Assembly (NCBI GenBank): GCA_903927855.1
Contig: CAIYOL010000084.1
Span: 1-8,406 of the forward strand
Length of the DNA stretch: 8,406 nt
Direction of reading: 5' to 3'
From: an uncultured Planctomycetota bacterium
GTDB taxonomy: Bacteria; Planctomycetota; Phycisphaerae; Sedimentisphaerales; Anaerobacaceae
Shown: piece after piece, positions 6,111-8,406 of the stretch
Layout: every line of letters begins with the position of its first letter
Numbering within the stretch: the stretch's first letter is position 1
Notes under the pieces: model-generated
The model's database searches: none
What the model was told of the DNA's origin: nothing
The model's input: only the letters and a program-made list of their open reading frames with translations
Program-made: the position numbers and the translations under genes

Positions 6111-6119
6111 ATTATACCA
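6111..6119 (-). promoter_or_regulatory. Extended -10 promoter for mcsA-mcsB
   Basis: The minus strand reads TGGTATAAT, a perfect extended -10 (TGn-TATAAT), about 22 nt upstream of the mcsA ATG. No convincing -35 is seen at 16-18 nt. A TTATCA lies only 14 nt upstream. I see no clear CtsR-type operator (tandem heptads) around it. Confidence 0.55.
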
Positions 6120-6243
6120 GAATTATGCCTTGATAACCATTAAATTTATAGGACCCTCCTCCGCGGGTCGATTCTGCATAAATGGTCGTGTATACTATAT
6201 CGGCATTCTGTATTAGATACTTGTCTGCCTTCGGTGGAATCGT

Positions 6244-6609
6244 TTATTTGCTGAATTTTGCCGCGCAGCCCGGCTCCTCAACAACCCTTATACTTCGCAA
6301 CTTTACGCCGCTCGGCAGTTTCGGCACGAGTTTTTCGAATATATATTTCGCTACGTTCTCCGCTGATGGATTGTTCCGCTGGAAATAATCAATGCTGTCA
6401 AGCCGGACATTATCAAACCCCGATGTTATTTCATTAACCATCGCCTTGAGCTGCCCGAAATCCATAACAAGCCCCATACTATCAAGCTTGTCGCTACTGA
6501 CCTTGGCGGTAACTATCCAGTCGTGTTGGTGCAGAAGCTCTTTTGAACCGTCAGACAGAGTTAACTGATGTGATGCCCGAAAGTGCGTTTCGACTTTGAT
6601 TGTGAACAT
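6244..6609 (-). CDS. 6-pyruvoyl-tetrahydropterin synthase / QueD-like protein
   Basis: A 121-residue T-fold enzyme-family protein. Family members convert dihydroneopterin triphosphate to 6-carboxy- or 6-pyruvoyl-tetrahydropterin, for queuosine, folate or biopterin synthesis. The three zinc ligands are present: H14 in FRASHQL, and H27 and H29 in LLHQHDW. Other family motifs are VMDFGQLK (48-55), NPSAENVAKYIFE (80-92) and the pterin-anchoring VVEEPGCAA (109-117). QueD's catalytic cysteine, four residues before the first His of HxH, is K23 here. The usual Asp-His pair reads D66-N67. Glu24 sits three residues before H27, reminiscent of folate-type PTPS-III enzymes as I recall them. The specific reaction is therefore uncertain, and no gene symbol is given. 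The start is 2 nt after the coaD stop without a clear Shine-Dalgarno, which points to translational coupling. Confidence 0.82.
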   Translation of the reverse strand: MFTIKVETHFRASHQLTLSDGSKELLHQHDWIVTAKVSSDKLDSMGLVMDFGQLKAMVNEITSGFDNVRLDSIDYFQRNNPSAENVAKYIFEKLVPKLPSGVKLRSIRVVEEPGCAAKFSK

Positions 6610-6611
6610 CT

Positions 6612-7100
6612 TTACTTGTTAAGCCGTTTTTTCAATCGGTTATGAACATTTTCAGGGATAAGGTTTGACAGGTCTCCGCCCAGTGAAGCTATTTCCCGGA
6701 TTAACGTTGAGCTTGTGAAGCCATACTGCTCACTGGTCATAATAAACACTGTTTCGATGCCGGTCACAGCGCGATTGGTCATTGCAAGCTGAAACTCGTG
6801 CTGAACATCGGTAAGACTTCGCAGGCCGCGCAGGATAACATCGGCCTTTTTCTGGGCGGCATATTTAACTGTCAGCCCGTCAAAGCTTTCTACTGATACC
6901 CCGGGTATGTCGGCTATCAGTTCAGCTATCATTTCCACCCGTTCTTCGGGGGTGAACAGCGGATTCTTAATTGGGCTTCGGCCGACCGCTACGATAAGCT
7001 CATCGAAGAGTTTTATGCCGCGATTGATAACGTCTAAATGCCCGTTTGTAATCGGGTCGAACGAGCCTGGGAAAATTGCCCTTACAAATTTTTTAGCCAT
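6612..7100 (-). CDS. coaD: Phosphopantetheine adenylyltransferase
   Basis: A 162-residue cytoplasmic enzyme of coenzyme A synthesis. It joins 4'-phosphopantetheine and ATP to give dephospho-CoA and pyrophosphate, the penultimate step. The nucleotidyltransferase fold is evident from FPGSFDPITNGHLDVI (10-25), whose TNGH (18-21) is the T/HxGH ATP motif. ADVILRGLRS (86-95) carries the substrate-binding arginines. FTSSTLIREIASLGGD (128-143) corresponds to the ISSTxxR-like second ATP signature. The length is normal for bacterial CoaD and no key residue is missing. AAGGG lies a few nt before the ATG, and a strong sigma-70-like promoter sits just upstream. It is followed by the PTPS-like gene after 2 nt, so the two form one transcription unit. 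Confidence 0.95.
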   Translation of the reverse strand: MAKKFVRAIFPGSFDPITNGHLDVINRGIKLFDELIVAVGRSPIKNPLFTPEERVEMIAELIADIPGVSVESFDGLTVKYAAQKKADVILRGLRSLTDVQHEFQLAMTNRAVTGIETVFIMTSEQYGFTSSTLIREIASLGGDLSNLIPENVHNRLKKRLNK

Positions 7101-7126
7101 TAATATGCCCTTTCTTTCGGGTAACT

Positions 7127-7154
7127 ATTATACCGTAATCGCACGATGGGTCAA
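7127..7154 (-). promoter_or_regulatory. Sigma-70-like promoter of coaD
   Basis: On the minus strand, TTGACC (7149-7154) and a perfect TATAAT (7127-7132) are separated by 16 nt. The expected transcription start near 7120 gives a leader of about 20 nt before the coaD ATG. It lies in the 101-nt gap after the histidine kinase gene, so coaD need not depend on that gene's transcript. Confidence 0.7.
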
Positions 7155-7201
7155 ATAGTTCGTGAATGGGGACTTTTTGTAAGGAAGGGCGATGTCCGCT
7201 T

Positions 7202-8406
7202 CTATACGGCTTGCTCTTTTTCTTTGGCGAGTGTAACGGGGATATCGAGCCAGAAGGTCGAACCTTTGCCTACTTCGCTTTCCACCCCGACAGATCCTGC
7301 GAGCATAGAGGCCAACTCCTTGCTGATGGCAAGGCCGAGCCCACTGCCGGTCGTTTCTCGGGTCAGCGAGCCGTCAACCTGCCGGAACTTCTCGAATATC
7401 TTTTCCTTGTCTGACTCGGCGATGCCGCAACCAGTATCGGTAACCGCAATCCGCACCATTTGCTCACCCTGCATACGGACGCGAATCTCAATCCTGCCCA
7501 TTTCAGGCGTGAACTTTACAGAGTTGCTCAGAAAGTTATACAGAATTTGCTGCACCTTGCCGGCGTCCGTCGAAAGAATCGGAATGTTGTCGTCGATCGT
7601 TAATTTGACCTTGATTTTTTTCCTCTTTGTAAGCGCCGAGAAAGAGCCTGCCGCCGCTTTGCACAACTGCGGTATCGAGGTTTTTTCTATGTGCAGTTCT
7701 ATTTTGCCCGCCTCAGCTTTTGCAAGGTTCAGCAGGTCGTTAATCATATTCAGAAGATTTTTCCCGCCCTCAATAATGTTCTCGGCGTATCTTCGCCCCT
7801 TGTCTTTTCTCAGCAGCTCCGGTTTTTCCCGCAGTATCTCCGCAAAGCCCAGTATCGCGTTCAGCGGCGTTCTGAACTCGTGCGAGATGTTGGCCAGAAA
7901 TTCGCTCTTTATTTTGTTGGCCTTGAACAGCTCTATGTTCCGCTCGGAAAGCTCCGCGATTTTCGCATCCAACTGCTTGTTTGCCTGGCGAAGTCTTTCC
8001 TGAGCGGCCTGGAGCCCATCCAGCATGTGATTAAAGGCCTCGGCCAGACGCTCGTATTCATCGCCTGTTTGTATCGCGCTTCTGATATCGAGATTGCCCT
8101 CTGAGACGTTGTTCGCAATCGCACGCAGTTGCCGTATCGGCCGAAGAATCACTCGCTGGGTTATTATATAAAAGGCGACAATTGCCCCGGTGCCCGCTAT
8201 CAACCCCGCTACGAATACCCAAACCCTGTTTAACCATACGGCCCTTGTAATTTCGGAGGCGGGCCTTCGAATTATCACCGCCCCTATCAGCTCGTTTTGG
8301 CTAAACGGCCTCGCGGAGCCTTGCGGATTATGACAGCTTATGCAGCTCTCCGTCGCACGGAAGAGCTTTATATAATCGCTCTGAAGAACGCCTTTATGTT
8401 TGGACA
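7202..8406 (-). CDS. Heme-type (CxxCH) sensor histidine kinase, 5' end outside window
   Basis: The C-terminal 400 residues of a membrane two-component sensor kinase. A GTG at 8278 could be taken as the start, but the frame stays open to the window edge and the added residues carry CISCH (minus-strand codons at 8330-8344). This is a c-type heme motif placed as in Tll0287-like (DUF3365) sensor domains, so the gene begins beyond 8406. In order (visible numbering) are the heme motif at 21-25, a transmembrane helix at about 61-82, HAMP at about 83-137, and HisKA FLANISHEFRTPLN with phospho-acceptor H175. The ATPase boxes follow: N (NFLSNSVKFT, about 290-299), G1 (DTGCGI, 323-328), F (FEKFRQVD, 337-344) and G2 (GSGLGLA, 353-359). 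The sensor should lie outside the cytoplasmic membrane, where c-heme is attached. It likely responds to redox or a gas ligand. No response regulator is in view. Confidence 0.9.
   Translation of the reverse strand, partial: SKHKGVLQSDYIKLFRATESCISCHNPQGSARPFSQNELIGAVIIRRPASEITRAVWLNRVWVFVAGLIAGTGAIVAFYIITQRVILRPIRQLRAIANNVSEGNLDIRSAIQTGDEYERLAEAFNHMLDGLQAAQERLRQANKQLDAKIAELSERNIELFKANKIKSEFLANISHEFRTPLNAILGFAEILREKPELLRKDKGRRYAENIIEGGKNLLNMINDLLNLAKAEAGKIELHIEKTSIPQLCKAAAGSFSALTKRKKIKVKLTIDDNIPILSTDAGKVQQILYNFLSNSVKFTPEMGRIEIRVRMQGEQMVRIAVTDTGCGIAESDKEKIFEKFRQVDGSLTRETTGSGLGLAISKELASMLAGSVGVESEVGKGSTFWLDIPVTLAKEKEQAV

Noticed and set aside
5343..6143. Plus-strand 266-codon open frame
   Set aside because: It lies opposite mcsB and mcsA, which have strong family motifs. 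Its hydrophobic translation shows no domain and it has no ribosome binding site.
6152..6169. GACCC/GGGTC hairpin downstream of the PTPS-like gene on the minus strand
   Set aside because: The stem is only 5 bp and no T-run follows, so it is not a supported terminator. It also precedes the mcsA promoter without a clear role.
6090..6243. Riboswitch (for example preQ1) linked to the PTPS-like gene
   Set aside because: This gap is downstream of the PTPS-like gene, which itself starts 2 nt after coaD. There is no leader in which a riboswitch could act on it.
7146..8003. Plus-strand 285-codon open frame
   Set aside because: It is antisense to the histidine kinase core. The serine- and leucine-rich translation is typical of a shadow frame.
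1..8406. CRISPR array, tRNA, rRNA, insertion sequence or defence genes
   Set aside because: No regularly spaced repeats, cloverleaf or CCA end, rRNA sequence, transposase or nuclease-based defence motifs other than the terminase were seen on either strand.

Overview
The window looks like a bacterial chromosome segment, most probably from the Planctomycetota and perhaps the Phycisphaerae. This is an inference. It rests on an McsA/McsB pair outside a clpC operon, an McsA whose last zinc pair reads GCPYDY as I recall from planctomycete homologues, and a heme-type sensor kinase. No rRNA or marker gene is present to confirm it.

Left part (1 to about 3667, plus strand): a phage-type DNA packaging module. 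In order it holds the 3' part of a GNAT acetyltransferase gene that runs off the left edge, a ParB/sulfiredoxin-fold protein overlapping it by 4 nt, a helix-turn-helix protein that is a probable small terminase, and a complete large terminase with ATPase and RNase H-like nuclease motifs. The terS-terL gap is unusually long. It carries an intrinsic terminator, a competing long inverted repeat, a candidate extended -10 promoter and a small hairpin over the terL Shine-Dalgarno. No portal, protease or capsid gene follows terL. Only a 13-codon open frame with a ribosome-binding-like sequence remains before the module stops.

Middle part (3668 to 4396): about 730 bp of AT-rich, apparently non-coding DNA rich in inverted repeats. 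Two hairpins here (3736-3790 and 4129-4173) are related copies of one element. They share stem sequence and a purine-rich loop, with one compensatory stem change. Read on the minus strand, both look like terminators with long loops, and the right one would serve the mcsB transcript.

Right part (4397 to 8406, minus strand, convergent with the packaging genes): in transcription order, a membrane histidine kinase with a CxxCH heme-binding motif (5' end outside the window), coaD, a queD/PTPS-like gene with altered catalytic positions, mcsA and mcsB. coaD and queD are separated by 2 nt and have a clear sigma-70 promoter. mcsA and mcsB are separated by 22 nt and have an extended -10 promoter. McsA and McsB would form the protein arginine kinase and its activator, which mark damaged proteins for Clp proteolysis. 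CoaD makes dephospho-CoA. The kinase probably senses redox state or a ligand through heme.

Most unusual are the orphan packaging module, the duplicated hairpin element, the structured terS-terL gap and the divergent PTPS-like enzyme.
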